Origin: an uncultured Eubacteriales bacterium
GTDB lineage: Bacteria > Bacillota > Clostridia > Christensenellales > Aristaeellaceae
Length of the DNA stretch: 64,000 nt
Assembly: GCA_902778055.1 (NCBI GenBank)
Contig: CACYWL010000004.1
Coordinates: 62,406-126,405 of the forward strand
Reading direction: 5' to 3'
The translations under genes were made by a program, and so were the position numbers. The notes beneath the pieces were generated by a model that ran no database searches, was not told the origin of the DNA, and saw only the letters and a list, made by a program, of their open reading frames with translations. This document shows positions 17,577-25,631 of this stretch, one piece after another (the first letter of the stretch is position 1; every line of letters begins with the position of its first letter).

Positions 17577-18122
17577 ATGGCTACCAGAATCAAGGAAAAG
17601 TATCTGGCCGAGGCTGTTCCTGCTTTGCAGCAGAAGTTCGGCTACAAGAATGTCATGGAAATCCCGAAGCTGAGCAAGATCGTGATCAACATGGGCCTGG
17701 GCGACTGCAAGGACAATGCCAAGGCCATGGAAATGGCAGTGAATGAGCTGACGACCATCGCGGGCCAGAAGCCCATGGTGACCAAGGCGAAGAAGTCCAT
17801 CGCGAACTTCAAGGTCCGTGAGGGCATGAACGTCGGCGCCAAGGTGACGCTTCGCGGCGAGCGCATGGAAGAGTTCATGGACAAGCTGGTATCCGTCGCA
17901 CTGCCCCGCGTACGTGACTTCCGCGGCGTGAGCACCAAGGCCTTTGACGGCCGTGGCAATTACGCTCTGGGCATCCGTGAGCAGCTGCTGTTCCCCGAAA
18001 TCGAGTATGACAAGGTGGAGAAGATCCGCGGCATGGAAATGATCTTCGTCACCACGGCCAAAACCGATGAGGAATGCATGGAGCTGCTGAGGCTGCTGGG
18101 CATGCCTTTTGCCCAGGCGTAA
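17577..18122 (+). CDS. rplE: 50S ribosomal protein L5
   Basis: 181 residues. [40 protein letters not shown] and [18 protein letters not shown] identify L5, which binds 5S rRNA and touches the P-site tRNA. Preceded by AAGGAGG and followed 27 nt later by rpsN. Confidence 0.98.
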   Translation: MATRIKEKYLAEAVPALQQKFGYKNVMEIPKLSKIVINMGLGDCKDNAKAMEMAVNELTTIAGQKPMVTKAKKSIANFKVREGMNVGAKVTLRGERMEEFMDKLVSVALPRVRDFRGVSTKAFDGRGNYALGIREQLLFPEIEYDKVEKIRGMEMIFVTTAKTDEECMELLRLLGMPFAQA

Positions 18123-18149
18123 GAACCAGGTTGAAGGAGGAAGAAAAAA

Positions 18150-18335
18150 GTGGCTAAGCTGAGCATGAAACTCAAGCAGAGCAGACCCGCCAAGTTCTCG
18201 ACCCGCGCCTACACGCGGTGCAGGATCTGCGGACGTCCCCACAGCGTGCTGCGCAAGTACGGCGTGTGCCGGATCTGCTTCAGAGAGCTGGCCTACAAGG
18301 GCCAGATCCCCGGAGTCAAGAAGGCTTCCTGGTAA
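18150..18335 (+). CDS. rpsN: 30S ribosomal protein S14, zinc-binding type Z
   Basis: 61 residues, the short zinc form. Two CxxC pairs (CRICGR and CRICFR) separated by 11 residues would hold a zinc ion. It starts with GTG behind TTGAAGGAGG. Type Z is the main form in Gram-positive bacteria, and zinc-free paralogues elsewhere replace it under zinc starvation; none is seen in this window. A 123-nt structured gap follows. Confidence 0.97.
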   Translation: MAKLSMKLKQSRPAKFSTRAYTRCRICGRPHSVLRKYGVCRICFRELAYKGQIPGVKKASW

Positions 18336-18458
18336 GAGGGAAGAAGGTTTTGGTAACTCGCGGATAAGCGTGCAGACAGGCACGAACTGTCCGCGGATCA
18401 CAGAACAAGCGGGTTTCCCGAACTGTCTGTGAGAGCATGATACAAGGAGGTCAAAACC
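18336..18458 (+). promoter_or_regulatory. Structured intergenic RNA between rpsN and rpsH
   Basis: A second long gap inside the operon. Hairpin 1: CGCGGA/TCCGCG (18359-18364 with 18390-18395) enclosing CGTGC/GCACG (18369-18373 with 18380-18384). Hairpin 2: ACAGA/TCTGT (18400-18404 with 18426-18430) enclosing CGGG/CCCG (18410-18413 with 18417-18420). The AAGGAGG of rpsH comes just after. In E. coli, S8 represses spc mRNA by binding near the L5 start; a comparable role for this element is a hypothesis only. Confidence 0.55.
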
Positions 18459-18860
18459 ATGGTAGTGAACGATCCCATTGCCGATATGCTTACACGCATC
18501 CGGAATGGACAGGTGGCCCGTCACGATTTTGTGACCGTGCCCGCCAGCAACACCAAGAAGGCCATCGCGAAGATCCTGCTGAGCGAAGGTTATGTCAAGG
18601 CCGTGGACATGATTGACGACGGCCTGCAGGGAGAGATCAAAATTACCCTGAAGTATCTGAACGGAAAACAGCAGCCCGTGATTGCCGGTCTCAAGCGGAT
18701 CAGCAAGCCCGGCCTGCGGGTTTACGCGAAGTGCGAGGAGCTGCCCAAGGTCCTGGGCGGCCTGGGAATTGCCATCATCAGCACCAGCAAGGGCCTGATG
18801 ACCGACAAGGAAGCCAGAAAGAACGAAGTGGGCGGCGAAGTGCTGGCCTACATCTGGTAA
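18459..18860 (+). CDS. rpsH: 30S ribosomal protein S8
   Basis: 133 residues. [15 protein letters not shown] at the start and [23 protein letters not shown] at the end are conserved. S8 binds helix 21 of 16S rRNA and is a known translational repressor of the spc operon in E. coli. It follows the structured gap at 18336-18458. Confidence 0.98.
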   Translation: MVVNDPIADMLTRIRNGQVARHDFVTVPASNTKKAIAKILLSEGYVKAVDMIDDGLQGEIKITLKYLNGKQQPVIAGLKRISKPGLRVYAKCEELPKVLGGLGIAIISTSKGLMTDKEARKNEVGGEVLAYIW

Positions 18861-18891
18861 TGAACCGACACGCTATAGGAGGTGCGACAAA

Positions 18892-19434
18892 ATGTCTCGA
18901 ATCGGAAAGCTTCCGATCACTGTCCCCGCGGGCGTGACGGTTACGGTGGATGAGGATAACCTGGTGACAGTGAAGGGCCCGAAGGGAACTCTGTGCCAGC
19001 AGGTCAATCCGATCATCACCGTGAAGCAGGAGGGCAATGTTCTGACCCTCACCCGCCCCACGGACGCTAAGCCCCACAAGGCCATGCACGGCCTGTACCG
19101 GGCACTGATTCACAACATGGTCGTCGGCGTGACCGACGGCTTCACCAAGACGCTGGAGCTGGTGGGCACAGGCTACCGGGCCAGCGCGGAGGGAAAGACC
19201 CTGACGATCAACATCGGCTTCAGCCATCCCGTTGTGCTGGAAGCGCCGGAAGGAATCACCTATGAGACCCCCAACCAGACCACCATTCTGGTCAAGGGCG
19301 CCAATAAACAGCAGGTCGGCAACCTTGCCGCGGATATCCGTGCCATCCGGAAGCCTGAACCCTATCTGGGCAAGGGCATCAAGTATCACGATGAGCACAT
19401 CCGCCGCAAGGAAGGCAAAGCTGGTAAGAAGTAA
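18892..19434 (+). CDS. rplF: 50S ribosomal protein L6
   Basis: 180 residues. MSRIGKLPITVPAGV begins the protein and LVGTGYRASAEGKTLTI with EPYLGKGIKY marks the duplicated L6 fold that sits near the factor-binding site. The gene starts 31 nt after rpsH behind ATAGGAGG. Confidence 0.98.
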   Translation: MSRIGKLPITVPAGVTVTVDEDNLVTVKGPKGTLCQQVNPIITVKQEGNVLTLTRPTDAKPHKAMHGLYRALIHNMVVGVTDGFTKTLELVGTGYRASAEGKTLTINIGFSHPVVLEAPEGITYETPNQTTILVKGANKQQVGNLAADIRAIRKPEPYLGKGIKYHDEHIRRKEGKAGKK

Positions 19435-19452
19435 GAGAGGGAGTGACTGCAA

Positions 19453-19821
19453 ATGTTCAAGAAACGTGACCGGAACGAAGTTCGCGTGATTCGTCATGCG
19501 CGGGTCCGTAAAAAGATCAGCGGCACCCCCGAAATGCCGCGTCTTTCCGTGTATCGGAGCAACAAACACATCCAGGCCCAGATTATTGACGACACCAAGG
19601 GCGTGACCCTGGTGGCCGCCAGCACCCTGGATGCGGCGCTGAAGGGCCAGCTCGAAGAGGTGGACAAGAAGGGCGCCGCGAAGCTGGTTGGAAAGCTCCT
19701 TGGTGAGCGGGCCGTTCAGGCCGGCATCAAGAACGTGGTCTTCGACCGGGGCGGGTATGTATATACCGGCCGTGTGGCCTCTGTTGCCGACGGCGCCCGG
19801 GAAGCCGGACTTGAATTCTGA
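19453..19821 (+). CDS. rplR: 50S ribosomal protein L18
   Basis: 122 residues. The basic N-terminus [28 protein letters not shown] is cut short here for length but is classic L18; [28 protein letters not shown] is the conserved C-terminal region in shortened form [19 protein letters not shown]18 carries 5S rRNA to the 50S subunit with L5. Confidence 0.97.
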   Translation: MFKKRDRNEVRVIRHARVRKKISGTPEMPRLSVYRSNKHIQAQIIDDTKGVTLVAASTLDAALKGQLEEVDKKGAAKLVGKLLGERAVQAGIKNVVFDRGGYVYTGRVASVADGAREAGLEF

Positions 19822-19839
19822 TAAAGGAGGACTACGCAA

Positions 19840-20337
19840 ATGCCCAGGTTTGAACAGGAAAGCGAGTTTAAAGAGCGTTTGGTGTCCGTGAACCGCGTTT
19901 CCAAGACCGTCAAGGGCGGCCGCAACATGCGGTTCAGCGCCCTGGTCGTGGTCGGCGATGAGAACGGCCGCGTAGGCGCCGGAATGGGGAAGGCTGCGGA
20001 AATCCCGGAAGCCATCCGCAAGGCCGGAGAGGACGCCAAGAAGCATCTGGTGAATGTGCCGATCGACGGCACGACCATCCCGCATGAGATGACCGGATAC
20101 TATTCCACCGCCAAATCGGTGCTGATGCCCGCTCCCGAAGGAACCGGCGTGATCGCCGGCGGCGCGGCCCGTGCCGTGCTGGAAATGGCCGGTATCCGCG
20201 ATATCCGGACCAAGAGCTACGGCACCAACAACCCCATCAACATGGTAAAGGCCACCATCGAGGCGCTGAAGAAGCTCCGCAGCGCGGAGCAGGTCGCCAA
20301 AATGCGCGGCAAGACCGTGGAAGAGATTCTGGGATAA
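19840..20337 (+). CDS. rpsE: 30S ribosomal protein S5
   Basis: 165 residues. The double-stranded-RNA-binding domain starts with [18 protein letters not shown], and [17 protein letters not shown] lies in the C-terminal domain. S5 helps shape the mRNA entry and proofreading sites. Preceded by AAAGGAGG. Confidence 0.98.
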   Translation: MPRFEQESEFKERLVSVNRVSKTVKGGRNMRFSALVVVGDENGRVGAGMGKAAEIPEAIRKAGEDAKKHLVNVPIDGTTIPHEMTGYYSTAKSVLMPAPEGTGVIAGGAARAVLEMAGIRDIRTKSYGTNNPINMVKATIEALKKLRSAEQVAKMRGKTVEEILG

Positions 20338-20350
20338 GGAGGACGAAGAG

Positions 20351-20533
20351 ATGAAACTGAAGATTACTCTGGTGAAGTCTCCGATCGCCAGCCTTCCCAA
20401 GCATAAGGCGACGGTTGCCGCGCTGGGACTCCGCAAGGTGGGCCACACGGTAATTCATCCCGACAATCCCGCGATTCGCGGACAGATCTTCGCCGTCAAG
20501 CATATGGTGAAGGTTGAGGAAGTTGACGAATAA
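20351..20533 (+). CDS. rpmD: 50S ribosomal protein L30
   Basis: 60 residues, the bacterial short form. [30 protein letters not shown] and [15 protein letters not shown] are conserved. It lies between rpsE and rplO with a 13-nt gap and an AAGGAGG site. Confidence 0.97.
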   Translation: MKLKITLVKSPIASLPKHKATVAALGLRKVGHTVIHPDNPAIRGQIFAVKHMVKVEEVDE

Positions 20534-20547
20534 AGGAGGAATAACCC

Positions 20548-20988
20548 ATGAAACTGCATGAACTGCATCCCGCTGAAGGGTCCACCACCGCGCAGAAGCG
20601 GCTGGGCCGCGGTACCGGTTCCGGTCTGGGCAAGACCTCCGGTAAAGGCCACAAGGGTGCCAAGGCCCGTAGCGGCGGCGGCAAGCGGCCCGGATTCGAA
20701 GGCGGCCAGATGCCCCTGTACCGCCGCGTCCCGAAGCGCGGTTTCAACAACATCTTTGGAACCGAGTACGCCGAAGTGAACGTGGAGCGGCTGGAGATTT
20801 TCAATGACGGCGATACCGTTACCGTGGAAAAGCTTCTGGAAGCAGGAATTATCAAGAAGACCCTGGACGGTGTGAAGATTCTGGGCAACGGCGATCTGTC
20901 GAAAAAGCTGACGGTCCAGGCGCAGAAATTCACGGCCGGCGCGAAGGAAAAGATTGAGGCCGCTGGTGGGAAAGCCGAGGTGATCTGA
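20548..20988 (+). CDS. rplO: 50S ribosomal protein L15
   Basis: 146 residues. [12 protein letters not shown], the glycine-rich [18 protein letters not shown] arm that threads into 23S rRNA, and [17 protein letters not shown] mark L15, a late assembly protein. It ends 1 nt before the secY start, so the two are translationally coupled. Confidence 0.98.
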   Translation: MKLHELHPAEGSTTAQKRLGRGTGSGLGKTSGKGHKGAKARSGGGKRPGFEGGQMPLYRRVPKRGFNNIFGTEYAEVNVERLEIFNDGDTVTVEKLLEAGIIKKTLDGVKILGNGDLSKKLTVQAQKFTAGAKEKIEAAGGKAEVI

Positions 20989-20989
20989 C

Positions 20990-22273
20990 ATGATTGAAAA
21001 CATCCGTAAGATGTGGAAAATCGGCGAGATCCGCAGGAAACTGATCTATACCTTTCTGATGCTGGTTCTTTACCGTCTGGTAGGCGTCATTCCCGCGCCC
21101 GGCGTTGATGCCGCGCGGGTGATGGCCTCCAACGGAACGAGCAATCTGCCGCTGCTGGAGCTGGTCAACATGATGACCGGTAACAACTTCAGCCAGATGA
21201 CCGTCATGGCGATGGGTATTACGCCCTACATCAACGCCAGCATTATCATGCAGCTGCTGACCATTGCGATTCCCGCACTGGAGCGGCTGTCCAAGGAAGA
21301 AGACGGACGCCAGAAGATCAACCGGATCACCAGGTATGTGACCGTGGGTCTGGCGGCCCTGCAGGCCATCGGTCTGGTCCGCGGCCTGGGCTACATCAAG
21401 AGCGGCTGGATCAACTACGTTCTGGTCGGTGTGACCATGGCCGGCGGTACCGCCCTGGCCATGTGGATCGGCGAACGGATTACTGAGAAGGGCATCGGCA
21501 ACGGAATCAGCCTGCTGATCTTTGTCGGCATCATCTCCAACCTGTTCAACGGCATCATCTCCGGCTTCAACACGGCTGCGACCACGGGAACCACCTCCGG
21601 GTGGATCAACCTGGCGGTCATCATCGTGACGACAATTGTCATGACCGTGGTCGTGACCTTCGTCGAGCTGGGCGAGCGCAGGATTAACCTGCAGATCGCC
21701 AAGCAGGTCAAGGGACGCCGGGTTTACGGCGGACAGAACACGCACATGAGCCTGAAGGTTGTTTCCGTCGGCGTGCTGCCTCTGATCTTTGCCTACAGCT
21801 TCCTGGCCTTCCCGGGCACCATTGCCCAGCTGATCAACCCCAACGCCCAGCCCGGCTCCTTTGCCTACTGGTGGGCGACAACCATGTACACGGGATCCGT
21901 TTGGTACATGATCATCAGCGCGCTGCTGATCATTGCCTTCACGTTCTTCTACTCCAGCATCAGCTTTGACCCGAAACAGCAGGCTGAGCAGCTGCAGCAG
22001 CAGGGCGCTGTGATCCCCGGTCAGCGCGGGAAGAACGTGCGTCAGTATCTGCAGAACACCATGAACAGACTGAACCTGTTCGCGGCCCTGTTCCTGGCGG
22101 TGCTGAGCGCGGTGCCCACGCTGCTGCTCCGCCTCGCGGGCGTCAGCGTTCCCTTCGCGGCCAGCTCCATTCTGATCGCCGTCAGCGTATCGCTGGAGAC
22201 CATCCGCACCCTGCAGGGTGAGATGAGCATCCGCGGCATCGACATGGATATGGACAACGTTGGATTTATGTAA
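20990..22273 (+). CDS. secY: Preprotein translocase channel subunit SecY
   Basis: 427 residues with ten hydrophobic helices, forming the membrane pore through which unfolded preproteins pass, with SecE and SecG, driven by SecA. Recognisable blocks are FTFLMLVLYRLVG-type helix 1, MGITPYINASIIMQLL, the GERITEKGIGNGISLLIF segment and the cytoplasmic loop with GQRGKNVRQYL. It keeps the standard rplO-secY-adk order. A strong hairpin follows the stop. Confidence 0.97.
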   Translation: MIENIRKMWKIGEIRRKLIYTFLMLVLYRLVGVIPAPGVDAARVMASNGTSNLPLLELVNMMTGNNFSQMTVMAMGITPYINASIIMQLLTIAIPALERLSKEEDGRQKINRITRYVTVGLAALQAIGLVRGLGYIKSGWINYVLVGVTMAGGTALAMWIGERITEKGIGNGISLLIFVGIISNLFNGIISGFNTAATTGTTSGWINLAVIIVTTIVMTVVVTFVELGERRINLQIAKQVKGRRVYGGQNTHMSLKVVSVGVLPLIFAYSFLAFPGTIAQLINPNAQPGSFAYWWATTMYTGSVWYMIISALLIIAFTFFYSSISFDPKQQAEQLQQQGAVIPGQRGKNVRQYLQNTMNRLNLFAALFLAVLSAVPTLLLRLAGVSVPFAASSILIAVSVSLETIRTLQGEMSIRGIDMDMDNVGFM

Positions 22274-22285
22274 TTGAAAGCCATC

Positions 22286-22312
22286 AGGGGGCGAGGACAG
22301 GCCTCGCCCCCT
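22286..22312 (+). other. Perfect hairpin between secY and adk
   Basis: An 11-bp perfect stem (AGGGGGCGAGG with CCTCGCCCCCT) around a 5-nt loop, in the 65-nt gap after secY. The sequence after it is CATTTCATGG, a poor U-tract, so it should only partly terminate; it may lower adk-map-infA expression relative to ribosomal proteins or stabilise the upstream mRNA. Confidence 0.55.
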
Positions 22313-22338
22313 CATTTCATGGAAAGGAGCGCAACGGA

Positions 22339-22968
22339 ATGAACGTTATTTTCCTTGGACCTCCCGGTGCGGGAAAGGGAACCCAGGCGCAGAAGATCTG
22401 CGCGGCACTGAACATTCCCCAGATTTCCACGGGCGATATTCTCCGCAGGGCCATGAAGGAAGGTACGGAAACCGGGAAAAAGGCGAAGAGCTACATCGAC
22501 GCCGGCCAGCTGGTTCCGGACGAGGTCATCATTGACATCGTGAAGGAGCGCCTGCAGATGGAAGACTGCCGGGGCGGATACATCCTGGACGGCTTCCCCC
22601 GCACCGTACCCCAGGCGGAAGCCCTGGATACCTTTGCGACCATCGACAGCGTGATCGAGCTGGATGTGGCGGATCAGACGCTGGTGGACCGGCTGAGCGG
22701 CCGCAGGGTCTGCGTGAAATGCGGCGCGACCTACCATCTGAGCATGCTGGGCGGCGAAACCCACTGCGCCAACTGCGGGGAAGAGCTGATTCAGCGCAAC
22801 GATGACAAGCCCGAAACCGTTCTGAACCGGCTGAAGGTTTATCACGAGCAGACGGCGCCCCTGATCGGATACTACGAGAAAAAGGGCATCCTGAAGAAGA
22901 TTGACGGCGCCCAGGGACTGGAGAACACGACCAGGGCCATTCTCGCAGCGCTGGGAGCGAACGCATGA
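22339..22968 (+). CDS. adk: Adenylate kinase
   Basis: 209 residues. P-loop GPPGAGKGTQA lies at residues 7-17; the NMP-binding site contains STGDILR; DGFPRT is the Walker B region. The LID domain has two cysteine pairs (CVKCGATYH and CANCGEEL), the zinc-binding form common in Gram-positives. It balances AMP, ADP and ATP in the cytoplasm. Its stop overlaps the map start by four nucleotides. Confidence 0.97.
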   Translation: MNVIFLGPPGAGKGTQAQKICAALNIPQISTGDILRRAMKEGTETGKKAKSYIDAGQLVPDEVIIDIVKERLQMEDCRGGYILDGFPRTVPQAEALDTFATIDSVIELDVADQTLVDRLSGRRVCVKCGATYHLSMLGGETHCANCGEELIQRNDDKPETVLNRLKVYHEQTAPLIGYYEKKGILKKIDGAQGLENTTRAILAALGANA

Positions 22969-23804
22969 TCAGTCTGAAAAACGCGGGTCAGATTCAGAAG
23001 ATGCGGGACGCGGGAAAGCTTCTCTACGAAGTGGAATCCCAGGTGAGGGAAGCCATTCAGCCCGGGATGACCACGGCTGACGTGGACGTTCTGGCCGAGC
23101 AGCTGATCCGGAAGGGCGGAGGAATCCCCTCCGAAAAGGGATACATGGGGTATCCCTGCTCCATCTGCGCCAGCGTGAATGACGTGGTGGTTCACGGCAT
23201 TCCCAGCGACCGCCAGGTGCTGCAGGAGGGAGATATCATCTCCGTGGACTGTACGCTTGTGCTGGACGGCTGGCAGGCTGACTCCGCCTTTACCGTCGGC
23301 GTCGGAAAAATCACCGAAGAAGCGAAACGGCTGATCCGTGCCACGGAGGAGTGCTTCTGGGACGGGATCCGCCAGTGCGTGGTGGGAAACCGGCTCGGAG
23401 ATGTGGGACACGCGGTGGAAACCCATGCGAAGTCCTTCGGCTATGCGCCCATCAGGGATTATACCGGGCATGGGATCGGCCGGGAGATGCACGAGGATCC
23501 TTCCGTCTTCAACTTCGGAGAGCCGGGACGGGGCCTCAGGCTCCGCGCCGGGATGACCATCGCCGTGGAGCCCATGATCGTGGAGGGCGACTGGCACCTC
23601 CTGAATGATCCGGACGGATGGACGGTCAGAACGAAGGATCACAGGCTGTGCTCCCATTATGAGCATACGATCGCCATCAATGGGGAAGGCCTGCCCGACA
23701 TACTGACGCTGCCCGATTTCAGCTGGGATAATACTCCCCTGAACAGCCGGGGATATCCCCGCGTTTCCTGCCTGGCCGAGGAACCGGAGGAGGCGCAGGA
23801 ATGA
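22965..23804 (+). CDS. map: Methionine aminopeptidase, type I
   Basis: 279 residues. The pita-bread fold is clear: the metal ligands appear in SVDCTLVLDGWQADSAF (two aspartates), YTGHGIGREMHEDP (histidine), AVEPMIVEG (glutamate) and HYEHTIAI (glutamate). It removes the initiator methionine as proteins leave the ribosome. About 30 C-terminal residues beyond the catalytic domain are extra compared with the roughly 250-residue norm. Coupled by overlap to adk and to the KOW gene downstream. Confidence 0.96.
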   Translation: MISLKNAGQIQKMRDAGKLLYEVESQVREAIQPGMTTADVDVLAEQLIRKGGGIPSEKGYMGYPCSICASVNDVVVHGIPSDRQVLQEGDIISVDCTLVLDGWQADSAFTVGVGKITEEAKRLIRATEECFWDGIRQCVVGNRLGDVGHAVETHAKSFGYAPIRDYTGHGIGREMHEDPSVFNFGEPGRGLRLRAGMTIAVEPMIVEGDWHLLNDPDGWTVRTKDHRLCSHYEHTIAINGEGLPDILTLPDFSWDNTPLNSRGYPRVSCLAEEPEEAQE

Positions 23805-24103
23805 AGGAACCTTTATCCTTCGAGCCGGGGAGAGTCGTTCAGAGCCTGCAGGGCCGGGACAAGGGAAGATACTTCCTGGTGCTGGAGGAGCTGGGCGGCG
23901 GCATGGTGACGGTTGCGGACGGGCGTGCCCATCCGCTGAACCGCCCGAAAAAAAAGAAAACCAGGCATTTACATGCGAAACCGATTGTGGTAAACTTAAA
24001 AACGGTTCGCCCCGAAGGGGGAAGAATTCAGGACAGCGACCTACGCAGGGCGCTGGAGATGAATGGTTTCGCGGTAGACCGCTCGCTGTGCAAGGAGGGC
24101 TGA
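23801..24103 (+). CDS. KOW-domain RNA-binding protein (L14e/L6e/L27e-like)
   Basis: A 100-residue basic protein. A KOW-type motif lies in GRVVQSLQGRDKGRYFLVLEEL (first 20 residues of that block), followed by a lysine run RPKKKKTRHLHAKP. Clostridia commonly carry such a gene between map and infA. The precise role is unknown; a ribosome- or RNA-associated function is inferred from fold and place. It overlaps map by 4 nt and ends 3 nt before infA. Confidence 0.8.
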   Translation: MKEPLSFEPGRVVQSLQGRDKGRYFLVLEELGGGMVTVADGRAHPLNRPKKKKTRHLHAKPIVVNLKTVRPEGGRIQDSDLRRALEMNGFAVDRSLCKEG

Positions 24104-24106
24104 TAT

Positions 24107-24328
24107 TTGTCCAAGAGCGATGTGATCGAGATGGAAGGCAAGGTTGTCGAAGCCTTGCCCAACGCCATGTTTCAGGTGGAGCTGCAGAACGGTCACCAGA
24201 TTCTGGCACATATCTCCGGAAAAATGCGGATGAATTTTATCCGGATTTATCCCGGCGATAAGGTAACGATTGAACTTTCGCCCTATGATCTGACCCGCGG
24301 CCGGATCACCTGGCGCAGCAAGAATTAA
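24107..24328 (+). CDS. infA: Translation initiation factor IF-1
   Basis: 73 residues, one S1-type OB-fold. [39 protein letters not shown] and [18 protein letters not shown] are diagnostic. It blocks the A site during initiation. The only start that fits is TTG at 24107, 8 nt after AAGGAGGG; a weak start on an initiation factor is noteworthy. Confidence 0.97.
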   Translation: MSKSDVIEMEGKVVEALPNAMFQVELQNGHQILAHISGKMRMNFIRIYPGDKVTIELSPYDLTRGRITWRSKN

Positions 24329-24422
24329 AGGCTTCCGGGAGAAAAGGCATTTCCGTATCCGGGGAATCGGACCGGGAAGGCGCTTCAGGGAAAGGAAGCC
24401 GGGTACCGAGAAAAGGAGGTAG

Positions 24423-24542
<120 letters not shown>

Positions 24543-24557
24543 GAATCCTGATGGAGC

Positions 24558-24591
24558 AAAACCGGGCAGCGTTTGAGCACCCGGTTTTTTT
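24558..24591 (+). terminator. Terminator of the S10-spc operon after rpmJ
   Basis: Stem AAAACCGGG/CCCGGTTTT with a 13-nt loop, running into a 7-T tract. It ends the ribosomal operon 15 nt after rpmJ. Confidence 0.85.
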
Positions 24592-24687
24592 CCGCCCTTC
24601 CTCCGGAGCATTGCGGCAGACCTGTCCCCGCGCGGGAACGGGGCTGAACCTGTCCTGGACCCGGCGGATGAAAGACAAAGAGGCCGG

Positions 24688-24716
24688 TTGAAAAAACAGA
24701 AATCCTGTGCTATAAT
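24688..24716 (+). promoter_or_regulatory. Promoter of tRNA-Ser
   Basis: TTGAAA at 24688-24693, 17-bp spacer, perfect TATAAT at 24711-24716, 13 nt before the mature tRNA. Confidence 0.8.
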
Positions 24717-24729
24717 GCACCCACTCTGT

Positions 24730-24818
24730 GGAGCGGTATCGAAGCGGTCATAACGGGGCTGACTCGAAATCAGTTTGGCGGCAACGCCACGTGGGTTCGA
24801 ATCCCACCCGCTCCGCCA
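24730..24818 (+). tRNA. tRNA-Ser (anticodon CGA)
   Basis: An 89-nt class II tRNA. Acceptor arms GGAGCGG/CCGCTCC, anticodon loop CTCGAAA (anticodon CGA, reads UCG), long variable arm with GGCG/CGCC, T-arm GTGGGTTCGAATCCCAC, and an encoded CCA end. Confidence 0.95.
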
Positions 24819-24826
24819 GGAAACAG

Positions 24827-24866
24827 CCCGCATGAACGCTTTGTTCACGCGGGTTTTCATGTTTTT
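24827..24866 (+). terminator. Terminator after tRNA-Ser
   Basis: Stem CCCGCATGAAC/GTTCACGCGGG (one A-C mismatch) followed by TTTTCATGTTTTT. It lies just before the peroxiredoxin gene, so it may only attenuate. Confidence 0.75.
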
Positions 24867-24889
24867 GAAAACCGAAAGGAGGCAACAGC

Positions 24890-25342
24890 ATGCTCACTGT
24901 CGGAACAGAAGCTCCGGATTTTACCCTGGCGGACCAGAACGGGACGCCCCATTCCCTGTCCGAATACAGGGGACAGAAGGTCATCCTTTACTTTTATCCC
25001 AAGGACATGACCAGCGGCTGCACCAGCCAGGCCTGCTCCTTCCGCGATCTCTACCCGCAGTTCCGCGAAAAAGGGGCGGTGGTGCTGGGCGTGAGCAGGG
25101 ACAGCGTGGCGTCCCACAAGCGTTTTGAAGAGACCCACGGCCTGCCCTTCACGCTGCTGTCCGACCCGGAGCTGCAGGTGATCGCCGCCTATGACGTGCA
25201 GAAGCGCGGCAAGGACGGGCAACCCACGAAGAGCCTGATCCGCTCCACGTATCTGATTGACGAGAACGGAGTGATTGTGAAAGCTTTCGGCGCGGTGAAG
25301 GCGAAGGACAATCCGGCTCAGATGCTGGAGTCGCTTGGATGA
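24890..25342 (+). CDS. bcp: Peroxiredoxin, Bcp/AhpC-TSA family
   Basis: 150 residues, thioredoxin fold. The start VGTEAPDFTLADQNG and the active-site segment YPKDMTSGCTSQAC place the peroxidatic cysteine at C44 and a resolving cysteine at C49, as in bacterioferritin comigratory proteins. It reduces peroxides using thioredoxin, fitting an anaerobe's oxygen defence. GAAAGGAGG precedes the ATG. It lies alone between a tRNA and a small membrane gene. Confidence 0.93.
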   Translation: MLTVGTEAPDFTLADQNGTPHSLSEYRGQKVILYFYPKDMTSGCTSQACSFRDLYPQFREKGAVVLGVSRDSVASHKRFEETHGLPFTLLSDPELQVIAAYDVQKRGKDGQPTKSLIRSTYLIDENGVIVKAFGAVKAKDNPAQMLESLG

Positions 25343-25382
25343 AGAACAGCAGGGGCACATAAACCAAAGGGAAGGATAAACG

Positions 25383-25610
25383 ATGACAAAGCGCAGGAAA
25401 TACGGCTGGACGGCCAAGGGCATCGTAGGGATGATCTTTTCGCCGCTGGGCTTCTTCTTTCTGGCCATGGGCGTGCTTTTTCACCACTTCAGGATTGGAG
25501 AAAAGCCCGGAGATCCCCGGATCTTCCTTTACGTCTTTGGCGGTATGGGAGCTGCTTTTTTCCTTGCGGGGCTGTGGCCGGATCGGACGAGACACCCCGG
25601 ATCATCATAA
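25383..25610 (+). CDS. Small membrane protein of unknown function
   Basis: 75 residues with two hydrophobic segments (about 13-33 and 46-63) separated by a short charged loop, and a basic N-terminus, MTKRRKYGWTAKG. I recognise no family. A GGAAGGA site precedes it; it lies 40 nt after the peroxiredoxin and 21 nt before an ABC transporter gene, so it could be the first gene of that operon. The length and composition fit a real gene, but no function can be offered. Confidence 0.65.
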   Translation: MTKRRKYGWTAKGIVGMIFSPLGFFFLAMGVLFHHFRIGEKPGDPRIFLYVFGGMGAAFFLAGLWPDRTRHPGSS

Positions 25611-25631
25611 AAGATAAAGGAAGTCAGGATT

